From assembly GCA_017859955.1 (NCBI GenBank), contig JAFNAB010000001.1:1-64000 (forward strand): a stretch of DNA of 64,000 nt. Direction: 5' to 3'. The stretch comes from Holophagaceae bacterium. Its GTDB lineage: Bacteria > Acidobacteriota > Holophagae > Holophagales > Holophagaceae. Shown here one piece after another: positions 33,585 to 42,455 of this stretch. A program made the translations under genes and the position numbers. The notes below the pieces were generated by a model that was not told the origin of the DNA, made no database searches, and saw nothing but the letters and a program-made list of their open reading frames with translations. Every line of letters begins with the position of its first letter. Positions within the stretch are counted from its first letter, which is position 1.

Positions 33585-34628
33585 GTGACCCTTTCCGCGT
33601 TCTTCGCCTGCATGCTGGCCCTGGCCGATCCTGCGGCGTCCACGGCCATTCAGCGCCCGGGGTGGATCGAACAGCTGCCAACCGGGCCAGGGCGGATCTA
33701 TGCGCTGGGGACGGCGGATCTTAGCCCGAGCAGCCCGGAAGGCCGGGCCCTGGCCCAGGCCTCGGACCGTGCCCGCCTCGAAGTCATCGCTCGCCTTCGG
33801 GTAAGCGTAAAGGGCGAGACCAGCACCACGGCCAGAACCACCCAGCTGGGCTCAGGTGGTCGTTCCTACGGCTACGGAGACCGAAGCAGCAGGGATACGG
33901 TCAAAGTGGGCACCCAGGCGGAGGATCTCCCGGGGCTTTCCGTGGAACAGACCTACGTGGACGCCTCAAGCCACACGGCCTACGCCCTGGCGGTTCTGGA
34001 TCTGGGGCTGGCCGAAACCTCGCTGCAGGTGCGCCTTCGGGGCCTGGAGAACAGTCGCCGGAACCTGGAGGGGGAGCGGAGCCGTCCAGCCCGTTGGCGC
34101 CTTCGCAGACTTCAGGGCGATCTGAGCCGCCTGGCGGAACTGGCCTCGCTCCTGGCCCTGGAGGCCATGGGAGACCGGATTCAGTCGGAACGGACCATGG
34201 TGGAGAAGCGTCTTGCCGCTCTGGAAGCGGAGGAGCTCCCGCCCCTTGACCTCGCCAAGTGCGCCATGGCTCTGCGTCCCAACATCACCCTCCCTCCGGC
34301 CCTGGATGCCTTCCTCAGCAGCCGCATCACCGAAACGGGGCTCAAGCTCCGGGATGCTGGCGCAGATTTCCGGCTGGAACTGACCTTCAACGGCCCCTCC
34401 CAGGGACCGGCCCTCATCTTTGCCGAGCCCCAATTCGTCGGCACCATCCTCTATCGCATCGAGGCCTCGGCCCAGATCACGGACGCCGGAGGTGTGGTCC
34501 TGGCCAAGGCCCCACCCATTTCCCTGTGCCAGGAGGGAAGTGCCGAAGGCCTGACCACCCAGTTCCAGCGGCAGTTCGAACGGCGATGGGGCATGCTGAT
34601 GGACCAGCTTCTGGGCGAACTGAAATAG
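33585..34628 (+). CDS. LPP20-domain secreted protein
   Basis: 347 residues with a short signal-peptide-like start (no clear lipobox), then RPGWIEQLPTGPGRIYALGTADLSPSSPEGRALAQASDRARLEVIARLRVSVKGE, which has the PGWI ... Y-x-x-G-x-A ... AR.E...LRV layout of LPP20-type lipoproteins. The middle is Gly/Ser/Tyr-rich (GSGGRSYGYGDRSSRD) and a later stretch (about 145-215) is helical and charged. The function of this group is unknown. GTG start with GGAGG upstream. It stands 65 bases after copA and may be independent of it. Confidence 0.7.
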   Translation: MTLSAFFACMLALADPAASTAIQRPGWIEQLPTGPGRIYALGTADLSPSSPEGRALAQASDRARLEVIARLRVSVKGETSTTARTTQLGSGGRSYGYGDRSSRDTVKVGTQAEDLPGLSVEQTYVDASSHTAYALAVLDLGLAETSLQVRLRGLENSRRNLEGERSRPARWRLRRLQGDLSRLAELASLLALEAMGDRIQSERTMVEKRLAALEAEELPPLDLAKCAMALRPNITLPPALDAFLSSRITETGLKLRDAGADFRLELTFNGPSQGPALIFAEPQFVGTILYRIEASAQITDAGGVVLAKAPPISLCQEGSAEGLTTQFQRQFERRWGMLMDQLLGELK

Positions 34629-34632
34629 TTCG

Positions 34633-35397
34633 CTACATCCGGCGCTGAAAGGACTCACAGCAGTTGCGGAGCGCTTTGGCCAGGTTCTCGTGATCGGCCT
34701 TGAAGCGTCGGGTAGGGGATAGGATGGAAACGGCCGCCATCTCGCCGTCATGGCCGCGCAGAGCCATACCAAGGGAACAGATCCCGACGATGTTCTCTTC
34801 CCGGTCATAAGCGACCTGGGTCTCCCGGATCGAAGCAAACTCTTGTTCCAGGCCATCCCAGGTCGTCTGGGTGTTCTTGGTCAGGGGATTCAGCACGATC
34901 TGATGACGGAGGGCCTCCAGGTCCCGGCTGGGGAGCGCCGCCAGCATGGCTTTTCCGATTGCCGTCGCGTGCAGGGGAAGGGAACTGCCCACCGCGCTGA
35001 TCACCCGGAGTGGATGGATTCCATGGATCTGGGCTACCACCACGGCACTGCCATGGGAAAGGATGGATAGCTCCACGGTCTCCCCGGTCTCCCCAGCCAA
35101 TCCGACTAGAGAGGGCTGCAGCATCTTCACGAGATCGAAGGGCCGCACGGAGTCCGCGAGGAGGGTCAGCGCTGGCCCCAACCTGAAGCCGCTTTTCGCC
35201 GAAGCAGCAATCACCAGGTTGGATTCTTCCAGCGTTTTCACAATGCGCTGCACGGTGGAACGCGGCAGGTCCATGATCTGGGCCAGGGCCGCCAGGGTCA
35301 GGCCATCGGGATGGCGAGCCAGGACAAAGAGCGCATCTGCGGCACGGGCGACCACCTGGATCACTGGACATCCGGCCTTTTTGACTGGGGGAGGCAT
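34633..35397 (-). CDS. IclR-family transcriptional regulator
   Basis: 254 residues. The N-terminal winged HTH (LTLAALAQIMDLPRSTVQRIVKTLEESNLV) is followed by the IclR effector domain (SSLPLHATAIGKAMLAALP, typical). IclR proteins often control catabolic genes for aromatic or small organic acids. No obvious target operon adjoins it: it is convergent with the LPP20 gene and lies downstream of an XRE-type regulator. It resembles the second IclR protein in the window (62124-62903) in several blocks, including RPFD and SLPLHATA.GKA.LAALP. Confidence 0.9.
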   Translation of the reverse strand: MPPPVKKAGCPVIQVVARAADALFVLARHPDGLTLAALAQIMDLPRSTVQRIVKTLEESNLVIAASAKSGFRLGPALTLLADSVRPFDLVKMLQPSLVGLAGETGETVELSILSHGSAVVVAQIHGIHPLRVISAVGSSLPLHATAIGKAMLAALPSRDLEALRHQIVLNPLTKNTQTTWDGLEQEFASIRETQVAYDREENIVGICSLGMALRGHDGEMAAVSILSPTRRFKADHENLAKALRNCCESFQRRM

Positions 35398-35461
35398 CGA
35401 GATTCAATCCTTGGGAAATGCGCGAAAAACCCGACTCGCCGACTACCCTATCCTAAGCAGA

Positions 35462-35486
35462 AAAAGCCCTGAAATTCAGGGCTTTT
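35462..35486. terminator. Bidirectional intrinsic terminator
   Basis: AAAAGCCCTGAA and TTCAGGGCTTTT form a 12-bp stem with a one-base loop and T-runs on both strands. It follows the XRE-type gene ending at 35508 on the minus strand. Confidence 0.88.
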
Positions 35487-35507
35487 CTTCGCAGCAGGAG
35501 CAGAGGG

Positions 35508-35969
35508 TTACTCCATCACCACCCAGACGCGGCGGCCATCCTTGACCCCCTGAACCAGGACCATCATGGCTTCGGAGAGCTGCTTGCTCTTGGAGGAACC
35601 ATCCTTGAGGTCAACGATGGAGATGACATCGTCTTCCTTGATGGGGGGCAGAGCGACGCTACGAGGGATCTCGCCCCGGGTGGGCTTGGCATTGGGATCC
35701 ATCTTGGAGGGGGGATCAGGCACCACAAAGCCCTCACCCTTTTCCAGCGCGTCAACACTGGTGCGGAAAAGGGCGGCCAGGGCCACCATGGCGGACCCGG
35801 AGGGAACGATCTTGTCGCGTTCCCAGAAGGAGATGGAGGCCTGGTCCACACGCAGGGCCTCAGCCATCTCTTCCTGGGACCAGCGCCATGTCACGCGAAC
35901 AGCCTTGATGCGGCCACCCAGGGAGTCAAGGGAAATGGGGTTTTCGGGACTGGATTCAGCGCGTCTCAA
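35508..35969 (-). CDS. XRE-type helix-turn-helix regulator
   Basis: 153 residues. An N-terminal Cro/C1-type HTH (IKAVRVTWRWSQEEMAEALRVDQASISFWERDKIVPSGSAMVALAALF) is followed by a charged linker and a C-terminal segment without a known domain (DDVISIVDLKDGSSKSKQLSEAMMVLVQGVKDGRRVWVVM). The TTG start at 35969 is supported by AGGAGG 7 bases upstream. Its regulon is unknown; it stands next to an AT-rich segment and a decayed permease remnant. Confidence 0.85.
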   Translation of the reverse strand: MRRAESSPENPISLDSLGGRIKAVRVTWRWSQEEMAEALRVDQASISFWERDKIVPSGSAMVALAALFRTSVDALEKGEGFVVPDPPSKMDPNAKPTRGEIPRSVALPPIKEDDVISIVDLKDGSSKSKQLSEAMMVLVQGVKDGRRVWVVME

Positions 35970-36338
35970 AGGAAGTCCTCCTGTATGAAGAATGCGACAA
36001 AGTATGCAGAAATTGCAATCACGAATTCATGAGGCCCATTCAATTTATAGGTCCAACTCGTAGAAAAACACCCTTTTCGACATGCTCCACCCAACCTCGA
36101 TCAGGAAAAAACAAGGGCCAACCCATGAGCAATATAGGCTCTTTTCCCAAGGGCGCTCGCAAAGTAATGCACCAGACAAAGGCATAAGGCAACTCCAGTG
36201 AGTTCACAAGATAAGGATCACTAATAGATTCCATCCCATTCAGCAATGCCGATAACGGATCCAGCCAACCACGTCTCTTTTATACTAATGCACAGCTTTC
36301 AAGAAAATGATACACATGTCCCATTGGACGGTATTCCG
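35970..36338. other. AT-richer intergenic stretch, no gene recognised
   Basis: This stretch is visibly richer in A and T than its neighbours. It contains the XRE-type gene's 5' flank. The short open frames in it resemble no family and lack ribosome-binding sites. The remnant of a permease gene begins at 36339. Confidence 0.55.
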
Positions 36339-36497
36339 ACCGAACAGAAGTGCCGGGACGAACGCCACGGTCCATGCCACAGCCAGACCTATGCAATTCG
36401 CCGTCAGCCCGGAAGAAAAGTTCGCCCAAGGGGCCGGACCTGTCGCAGCAGCCTGGAACACCCGGGCGGAAGCTCCCAGAGAGCGATCGCCAGCACC
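36339..36497 (-). pseudogene. C-terminal remnant of a duplicated ABC permease
   Basis: Read on the minus strand this stretch encodes a segment ending GLAVAWTVAFVPALLFG. It aligns without gaps over 48 residues to the C-terminal region of the intact permease next door (SLGAFAG...GLAVAWIVALVLALLFG), with 28 identities by hand count. Homology ends before the final RLSPMEAMR motif. The remnant begins immediately after the stop of the intact gene. It has lost its 5' part and its own start, so it looks like the tail of an old tandem copy. Confidence 0.75.
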
Positions 36498-36499
36498 TC

Positions 36500-37741
36500 C
36501 TAACGCATGGCTTCCATGGGGCTTAGGCGCATGGCCCGCAAGGCAGGGTAAAGACCGAACAACAGCGCCAGGACGAGCGCCACGATCCACGCCACAGCCA
36601 AGCCGACGAAATTCACCGGAAGACCGAAGGGGAAGTTCGCGGAAAGGGCCTGGCAGACCGCAGCCCCCGCCAGGGTCCCGGCAAAAGCCCCCAGGGAGGC
36701 CATCACCAGCGCCTCCAGCAGGAACTGCAGGAAGATCTGGTGGTCCGAAGCCCCCAGGGCCTTCCGCAGACCGATTTCATACCGGCGCTCCGAGAAGGAG
36801 ATGAGCATGACGCTGAGCACCCCCACGCCTCCGACCAGGAGGACGGTGCCCGCCAGACTCAGGAGCACCACCCGCCAGCCGTGCATCTGGGACTGGAACT
36901 GGCGGTATCCCTTGGCCGCCTCGGCCCCCAGGTCCAAAATCTCCGTGTCCTCGATCCCGTGGTGAGCCTGCTTGGCGCGCCCCAGCATAAGGGCCGAGAC
37001 ATCCTTGATGTCACGCATCGCCTTGAGCTTGACCCCCACCTGGCTGAGCTTATGAGTGGGATCCAGGCGGTCCATGTAGGCTTCCAGGGGCACCAGGATG
37101 CCGTTGGAGTCGATGTAGGTGTCCTCACTGAAGATCATCTGGGGCGCCAGCACCCCCACCACCCGAAGCTGGACGCCGTCGACCTTGACATCCCTGCCGA
37201 CAGGGTCGGCCCCTCCCATAAGCTTGGAAGCCATGCTGGCCCCCAGCACCGCCACGGCACTGCGCCGCCGCTGGTCGTCCTCCGTGAGCCCCCGGCCACT
37301 GGAAATCTTGCGGTTCATGGTGGGCAGGTACTCCGGCGTAATTCCCGCCACAAAGACCCGCTCTGTCCCGCCCGCGACCTTGACACTCACCTGCTTGGTG
37401 GCCCTGGGCATGAAAGCCGCGACCTTGTCATAGGGCGCAGTGAGACGTGGCACATCCTCCATGCGCAGCCCGGGGCTCATAACGAAGCGCTGCTGCTCCT
37501 CGGAAGTCACCGCCTCCTTGGGGGCCAGAACCACCGTGCCGTCCCAGCTCATGCCCTCGAAGCCCGTGCCCACCTTGTCCACGAGGCCATCCAGCACCGA
37601 GGTCATGACCACCAGAGCGAAGACCCCCAGCATGAGCAGCGTGAGCGTCAGCAGGGAGCGGGTCTTGTGGGCCCAGATCTCATGAAGGCTGCTGGTGACC
37701 ACCTCCCAGCCGAGGGCGAGACGCCGCAACACCCTATTCAT
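36500..37741 (-). CDS. ABC transporter permease, MacB/FtsX type (second permease)
   Basis: 413 residues with the MacB-like layout: one N-terminal helix (about 29-50), a large periplasmic domain, then three C-terminal helices separated by the conserved SERRYEIGLRKALGA segment and ending LYPALRAMRLSPMEAMR. It starts 8 bases inside the end of the preceding permease gene. Together the two permeases, one ATPase and one adaptor protein form a MacAB-like exporter in which two different half-permeases may pair. Substrate unknown; antibiotics, peptides or lipoproteins are common for the family. Confidence 0.88.
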   Translation of the reverse strand: MNRVLRRLALGWEVVTSSLHEIWAHKTRSLLTLTLLMLGVFALVVMTSVLDGLVDKVGTGFEGMSWDGTVVLAPKEAVTSEEQQRFVMSPGLRMEDVPRLTAPYDKVAAFMPRATKQVSVKVAGGTERVFVAGITPEYLPTMNRKISSGRGLTEDDQRRRSAVAVLGASMASKLMGGADPVGRDVKVDGVQLRVVGVLAPQMIFSEDTYIDSNGILVPLEAYMDRLDPTHKLSQVGVKLKAMRDIKDVSALMLGRAKQAHHGIEDTEILDLGAEAAKGYRQFQSQMHGWRVVLLSLAGTVLLVGGVGVLSVMLISFSERRYEIGLRKALGASDHQIFLQFLLEALVMASLGAFAGTLAGAAVCQALSANFPFGLPVNFVGLAVAWIVALVLALLFGLYPALRAMRLSPMEAMR

Positions 37742-38981
37742 AGCGGAGCGCCTCCATGGGCGAGAGGCGGCTGGCCTTGAAGGCAGGATAGAGGGCGAAG
37801 AGGAAACCGAAGGCTCCCGCCAGGACGAAGGCCCAGAGGAAACTGGAAGCCCGCATATAGAGGGGCACGTCGAGGCTGGCGGTGATGATCCAGGAGAAGA
37901 TCACGCCCGTCACCATGCCCATGGCACCACCCAGCACCGTGAGCAGCAGGGCCTCGGTCATGAAACCCTTGAAGACCTCCCGGCCCGAGGCTCCGATGGC
38001 CATCTTGAGGCCCACGTCGTGGATGCGTTCCCGCAGCGAGGCCAGCTGGATGTTCACATTGACCAGACCGCCCCCCAGGAGGGCCAGGACCCCGGAGAGC
38101 ATGAAGACCAGGTTGTAGACCTGCCCCTGGCTGCGGGCACGGCGTATCCGGGCCGCCACATCATCCAGGCGGAAGTCCTCCTGCAATCGATGGTTGGCCT
38201 TGACCAGGGAGTTCAGACCGCCGGTGAAGTCCGCCATGGCCTGGAGGTTGGGGATCTTGAAAGTCACCCGGTCCACCTTCTCGAAGGCATCCCCCTGCAT
38301 CCGCCGCTGCACCAGGAGGGCAGGAAGGACGATGAAGCGGTTGCGCCAGGCGAAGACATTCTCGCCCTTTTCCTGGAAGCGGAAGACCCGTTCCTTGAAG
38401 ACGCCGATGACCGTGGTGGGCACATCTCCCACCCGCAGGGTCTGGCCCACCACCTCCCCGCTGGGAAAGAAGGTAGCGGCGGCCTGGGAACCCAGAAGGG
38501 CCACGGGAGCGGCCTGGGCGAGATCCGCGGAGGAGAAGGCCCGCCCATATTCGATCTCGAAGCCCTCCAGGGGCATCCAGTCCGCACCGGCCCCGACGAC
38601 CTGGCGGTCCTGGTCCGCCCAGGGAGAGCGCACCCGGGCCTTGATATTCTTCCGGCTGGCGGTGGCCAGGATGCCTTCGCCACCGAGTCGGGTCCCGTCC
38701 ACCGCATCCTTGTGGGTCAGTCCCCGGTTGGCCGCCTGAAGGGCGCCGATGTTGCCTTCCTTCACACTGGCGTTGGGCTGGATGTTCAGCTTGTCGAGCC
38801 CGCCGATCTTGACGTAAAGATCATCGGAACGCCGTCGCATGGAGTCGGAAATGGAGAATCCCCCCAGCACCGAGGCCACGCCCAGCACCACGCCAATGGC
38901 CTGGAGCACAGAGCGCCCCAGGTTCTCCCGGATTTCGACCCAGGCTTCCTCCAAACGCTGACGGAAGGCCCCGCTGAGCAT
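37734..38981 (-). CDS. ABC transporter permease, MacB/FtsX type (first permease)
   Basis: 415 residues, the same topology as the next gene: N-terminal helix (about 25-45, SVLQAIGVVLGVASVLGG), periplasmic domain, three C-terminal helices with RERIHDVGLKMAIGAS and the terminal LYPAFKASRLSPMEALRYE. The two permeases are divergent in their periplasmic domains, suggesting a heterodimeric transporter. The start abuts the ATPase stop at 38981. Confidence 0.88.
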   Translation of the reverse strand: MLSGAFRQRLEEAWVEIRENLGRSVLQAIGVVLGVASVLGGFSISDSMRRRSDDLYVKIGGLDKLNIQPNASVKEGNIGALQAANRGLTHKDAVDGTRLGGEGILATASRKNIKARVRSPWADQDRQVVGAGADWMPLEGFEIEYGRAFSSADLAQAAPVALLGSQAAATFFPSGEVVGQTLRVGDVPTTVIGVFKERVFRFQEKGENVFAWRNRFIVLPALLVQRRMQGDAFEKVDRVTFKIPNLQAMADFTGGLNSLVKANHRLQEDFRLDDVAARIRRARSQGQVYNLVFMLSGVLALLGGGLVNVNIQLASLRERIHDVGLKMAIGASGREVFKGFMTEALLLTVLGGAMGMVTGVIFSWIITASLDVPLYMRASSFLWAFVLAGAFGFLFALYPAFKASRLSPMEALRYE

Positions 38982-39658
38982 CAGGCCCCCTCGGCCATTT
39001 CGCCATCCCGGATCACGACCCGGCGCGCCGCCTGCTGGGCGATGCCCTGATCGTGGGTCACCAGGATGACGGTATTGCCCTGGCGGTTGAGCTCCCGGAA
39101 GAGCTCCAGGATCTCGGAGCCGGTCTTGGAATCCAGGGCGCCCGTGGGTTCATCCGCCAGGAGGATGGCCGGGTTGTTGGCCAGGGCCCGGGCCACGGAA
39201 ACGCGCTGTTTCTGGCCCCCGGAGAGTTCCCCCGGCAGCTTCTGGGCCTTGTCCAGGAGCCCGACGCGCTCCAGGAGCGTCAAGGCCCGCTCCTTCCGTT
39301 CCCGCCGCCCCACCCCGGCGTAGAGCATGGGCAGCTCGACATTCCGGAGCACGGTGGCCTTGGGCAGGAGGTTGTAGGCCTGGAAGACGAAACCCACCTT
39401 GAGGTTCCGGATGGCCGCCAGTTCCGCTCCCGAGAGACCCTGGACCTCAACGCCGTCCAGCTTGTAGATCCCATCCGTGGGGCGGTCCAGGCAGCCCAGG
39501 ATGGCCATGAGGGTGGATTTCCCGGAACCCGACGGCCCGATGAGGGCCAGGAACTCCCCCCGCGCCACCTCCAGGTCGATCCCCCGCAGGGCATGGACCG
39601 CGTTGCTGTTGCTGCCATAGACCTTGGTGATGCGCTGGGTTTGGATGACCGGGGACAT
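38981..39658 (-). CDS. ABC transporter ATPase, MacB/LolD type
   Basis: 225-residue nucleotide-binding subunit with Walker A GPSGSGKST, signature LSGGQKQRVSVARAL, Walker B ILLADEPTGALD and a switch His in VTHDQ. The LADEPTGALDSKTG wording is typical of the MacB/LolD/FtsE group serving MacB-type permeases. The start overlaps the end of the adaptor gene at 39658. It energises the two following permeases. Confidence 0.93.
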   Translation of the reverse strand: MSPVIQTQRITKVYGSNSNAVHALRGIDLEVARGEFLALIGPSGSGKSTLMAILGCLDRPTDGIYKLDGVEVQGLSGAELAAIRNLKVGFVFQAYNLLPKATVLRNVELPMLYAGVGRRERKERALTLLERVGLLDKAQKLPGELSGGQKQRVSVARALANNPAILLADEPTGALDSKTGSEILELFRELNRQGNTVILVTHDQGIAQQAARRVVIRDGEMAEGA

Positions 39659-40872
39659 CAGATGTTGTCCTCATCCTTTTCCACCTTCTTGCGGGTCGGG
39701 TCCTCCAGGCAGACCTGATCCTCGGCCTTGAGGCCTTCCAGGATCTCCACCCGCTCCAGGGTCGCCACCCCGGCTTTCACCGGCACCACCTCAAAGTAGT
39801 CCTTCCAGTGATCCGCCAGCCACACAAACTTGCCCCTGCCCTGGAGCCCGGCCTTGGCCAGGTCCGTGGCCTGCTTGCTGATACCCGGCTTCAGGCGGTA
39901 GACCACCGGCTGCCCGTCCTTGCGCTGCAGCGCCTCCAGGGGCACAGAGAGGACCTTGCTGCGGCGCTCCCCCAGAATCTCAACATTGGCGCTCATGCCG
40001 GTCCGGAAGGCCTCGGCGAGAGTGTCCAGGGCCACTTCGACCTCGAAGACCTTGATCTTTTCCACCACCTTGGCGGCCGGGGCCACAAAGCGCACCTTGC
40101 CCGTGAAGGTCTTCTGGGGATAGGCATCCAGACTGACGCGGACCTCCTGGCCCACTTTGACCTTGGCGATATCCACCTCGTTGAGGTTCACGCGGATGAT
40201 GAGGGAGGCCAGATCCGCCACCGTGAAGACCACGGTGCCCGCACTGTAGCTGTTCACACCACTGGTGATGGTGTCGCCCAGCTCCACGCCCTTCTTGATG
40301 ACCACGCCATTCATGGGGCTGGTGACCCGGGCCCGCTGGGTGCTGGCGTTGCCGCTGATGGGGATGCCCCGGTCCTCGACGATCTGGTAGCGGGTCTGGG
40401 CAGCCTTGTAGTTTTCCTGGGCGAGATCGCGGGTGGTTTTGGCACCCCGGTAGGCCTGCTCGGAGATCAGCCCTTCTTTAAAGAGGGCGGCCTGCTGCTG
40501 AAAGTCCTTATCGGCGTTGTGGAAGCTGAGTCGGGCCTGGGCAACGCTGCCCTGCACATCCGACAGGCTCTGGGCCTGGTTCACATCGGGTTCGACCTCG
40601 GCCATGACGGAACCGGCCTGCACCTGGTCCCCCTCCCGCACTTTGAGACCCACGATGCGTCCGGATACGGAGGCCTTCACGTCCACCTTGCTGACGGGAT
40701 CCACCACGCCCACCTCGCGGACACTCACCTGGAGGTCCTCAGCCTGGACCTTGGAGAGGCGGAAGGGCGAAGCCTGCTCGCCCCCCTTGTCCTTCCCATG
40801 GGCGCGCACCAGCACAGCCCCCACTACCACCGCGAGAGCCGCGGCTCCAAGAATCCACCAGCGCTTCTTCAT
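39658..40872 (-). CDS. Periplasmic adaptor (membrane fusion) protein, MacA-like
   Basis: 404 residues: an N-terminal anchor helix (about 5-22), a biotinyl-lipoyl-like hairpin region (VDVKASVSGRIVGLKVREGDQVQAG), a coiled-coil hairpin (about 105-150), then beta-barrel and membrane-proximal domains (LIIRVNLNEVDIAKVKVGQEVRV). It would link the inner-membrane ABC exporter to an outer-membrane TolC-like channel, none of which is in the window. First gene of the four-gene operon. The ATG at 40872 is chosen over a GTG three codons earlier; the ribosome-binding site is weak. Confidence 0.9.
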   Translation of the reverse strand: MKKRWWILGAAALAVVVGAVLVRAHGKDKGGEQASPFRLSKVQAEDLQVSVREVGVVDPVSKVDVKASVSGRIVGLKVREGDQVQAGSVMAEVEPDVNQAQSLSDVQGSVAQARLSFHNADKDFQQQAALFKEGLISEQAYRGAKTTRDLAQENYKAAQTRYQIVEDRGIPISGNASTQRARVTSPMNGVVIKKGVELGDTITSGVNSYSAGTVVFTVADLASLIIRVNLNEVDIAKVKVGQEVRVSLDAYPQKTFTGKVRFVAPAAKVVEKIKVFEVEVALDTLAEAFRTGMSANVEILGERRSKVLSVPLEALQRKDGQPVVYRLKPGISKQATDLAKAGLQGRGKFVWLADHWKDYFEVVPVKAGVATLERVEILEGLKAEDQVCLEDPTRKKVEKDEDNI

Positions 40873-40955
40873 GCCCTGCACCCCAGTACGAGATCCGTAT
40901 ATGCCGGATCTATAACGCTACGCTGCAACAGGAGCCTCGTCTATAGAGGTATGAC

Positions 40956-42356
40956 TCAGACAGCGAGGGGCATTGCCTTCCGCGCGGCCCCCCGGGCCAG
41001 GGAGGCGAAGACACCGACAAAATTCAGGATGGCGAAAACAATAAAGCTGGCCTTCATCCCCAGCAGGAAGTGCCCAGAGTAGCCTGCGCTTCCCACGGTC
41101 CGGGCGCCCACGAAGTGCGTGGTGATCAGGGAGACGATCGCCATGCTCAAGGCCTGGCCCACCACCCGGGCCGTGCCCATGGCCGAGGAGGCGACACCGT
41201 ACTGGTTGCGATCCACCGAGCCCATGATGGCGTTGGTGTTGGGTGCGGAGAAGAGGGCATAACCCAGGCCGATGAAGGCTAGGTTGGCCATGATCAAAGC
41301 CAGGCCGGAGCCCTCCCCGAGGAACACGAAGATCAGGAGGCCCGCGGTGTTGACCCCCATGCCGAGGGAGGAGAGGATCCTGGGTTCGATGCGGTCCGAT
41401 AGCTTGCCGACGATGGGCGAGAGGATCGCCATCACCACAGGCTGCACCAGGAGGATTCCCCCCGCAGAACGCAGGGGCACCCCGCGAACCGTCTGCAGGT
41501 AGAAGCTGAGCAGGAAGGGCATGGCGAAGATGGAGCTGTAATTGATCACCGACGAGAGGTTCGAGAAGGCGAAGACCCGGTTGTGCGTAAAGAGGCTGAT
41601 GGGGAGGATGGGGTGGGCCGCCTTTGCCTCATGGACCACAAAGGCCACCAGGAGGGCCAACCCGAGAAATGTGAGGCCCCAATAGGCCGAAGACAGCGAA
41701 AGACTGCTGGACCCATAGAGGAAGAACACCAGGCCCAGGATGCAAAGCAGGCTCCCGAGGGGGTCCATCTGGGAGAAGCCGGGCCTGGTCCAGGGCCCAT
41801 GGAGTTTCAGAAGCGTCATGACCAATACCGCCAGGGCGATGATCGCCAGGAAGACAAAGATCCCCTGCCACCCGAACCAGCTGCAGATCGCACCTCCCAG
41901 GATCGGGCCTGCGGAGTAGGCAAAATAGACGATGCCCACATTGATCCCCATGGCCTTTCCCCGCTCCTGGGGAGGCACGACCACGGTCAGCAGGGCCACG
42001 GCGGTGGAAAAGATCATTGAGGCCCCGATACCCTGCACGACCCTGAAGGCGATGAGCCAAAGGATCGTCGGCGCGAGGACAGAAGCGACCGAACCGATGA
42101 GGAAAAAGGTGAGTCCCAGTTTGAAGATCCTGACCCGCCCCGTCAGATCCGCCAGCTTGCCCATGGGCAGCAGCAGGGACCCGGTCACCAGGAGGAAGGA
42201 GGCCGCGACCCAGTTGAGCAGGTACTGGCTGCCATGGAAGGCGAGGCCAATGGATGGCATCGCCAGGTTTAATGAGCTAATCATAAATGGCACAAGAAAG
42301 GAGGTCACCATGCAGATGGCATAGACCCACTTGGCTTCTTTACTGGCAAGCGACAT
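40956..42356 (-). CDS. MFS drug-efflux type transporter (DHA2, about 14 helices)
   Basis: 466 residues with about 14 hydrophobic segments and DHA2/EmrB-type motifs: GKLADLTGRVRIFKLGL after the second helix and RVVQGIGASMIFSTAVALL. The motif-C-like FAYSAGPILGGAICSWFGWQGIF is typical of drug:H+ antiporters. The ATG is placed at 42356 (MSLASKEAKW) after GGAGAAGG. It is unlinked to the neighbouring ABC exporter except by position and orientation. Substrate unknown. Confidence 0.88.
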   Translation of the reverse strand: MSLASKEAKWVYAICMVTSFLVPFMISSLNLAMPSIGLAFHGSQYLLNWVAASFLLVTGSLLLPMGKLADLTGRVRIFKLGLTFFLIGSVASVLAPTILWLIAFRVVQGIGASMIFSTAVALLTVVVPPQERGKAMGINVGIVYFAYSAGPILGGAICSWFGWQGIFVFLAIIALAVLVMTLLKLHGPWTRPGFSQMDPLGSLLCILGLVFFLYGSSSLSLSSAYWGLTFLGLALLVAFVVHEAKAAHPILPISLFTHNRVFAFSNLSSVINYSSIFAMPFLLSFYLQTVRGVPLRSAGGILLVQPVVMAILSPIVGKLSDRIEPRILSSLGMGVNTAGLLIFVFLGEGSGLALIMANLAFIGLGYALFSAPNTNAIMGSVDRNQYGVASSAMGTARVVGQALSMAIVSLITTHFVGARTVGSAGYSGHFLLGMKASFIVFAILNFVGVFASLARGAARKAMPLAV

Positions 42357-42455
42357 CACCTTCTCCCTGGTCGGTTGAGTTTCCAGACTAAGGAGTACCG
42401 CTGCAGGATGGAAAAGGGAAATCGAAGCTTTGGGTTGCCGTGACAACTTTGGCGG

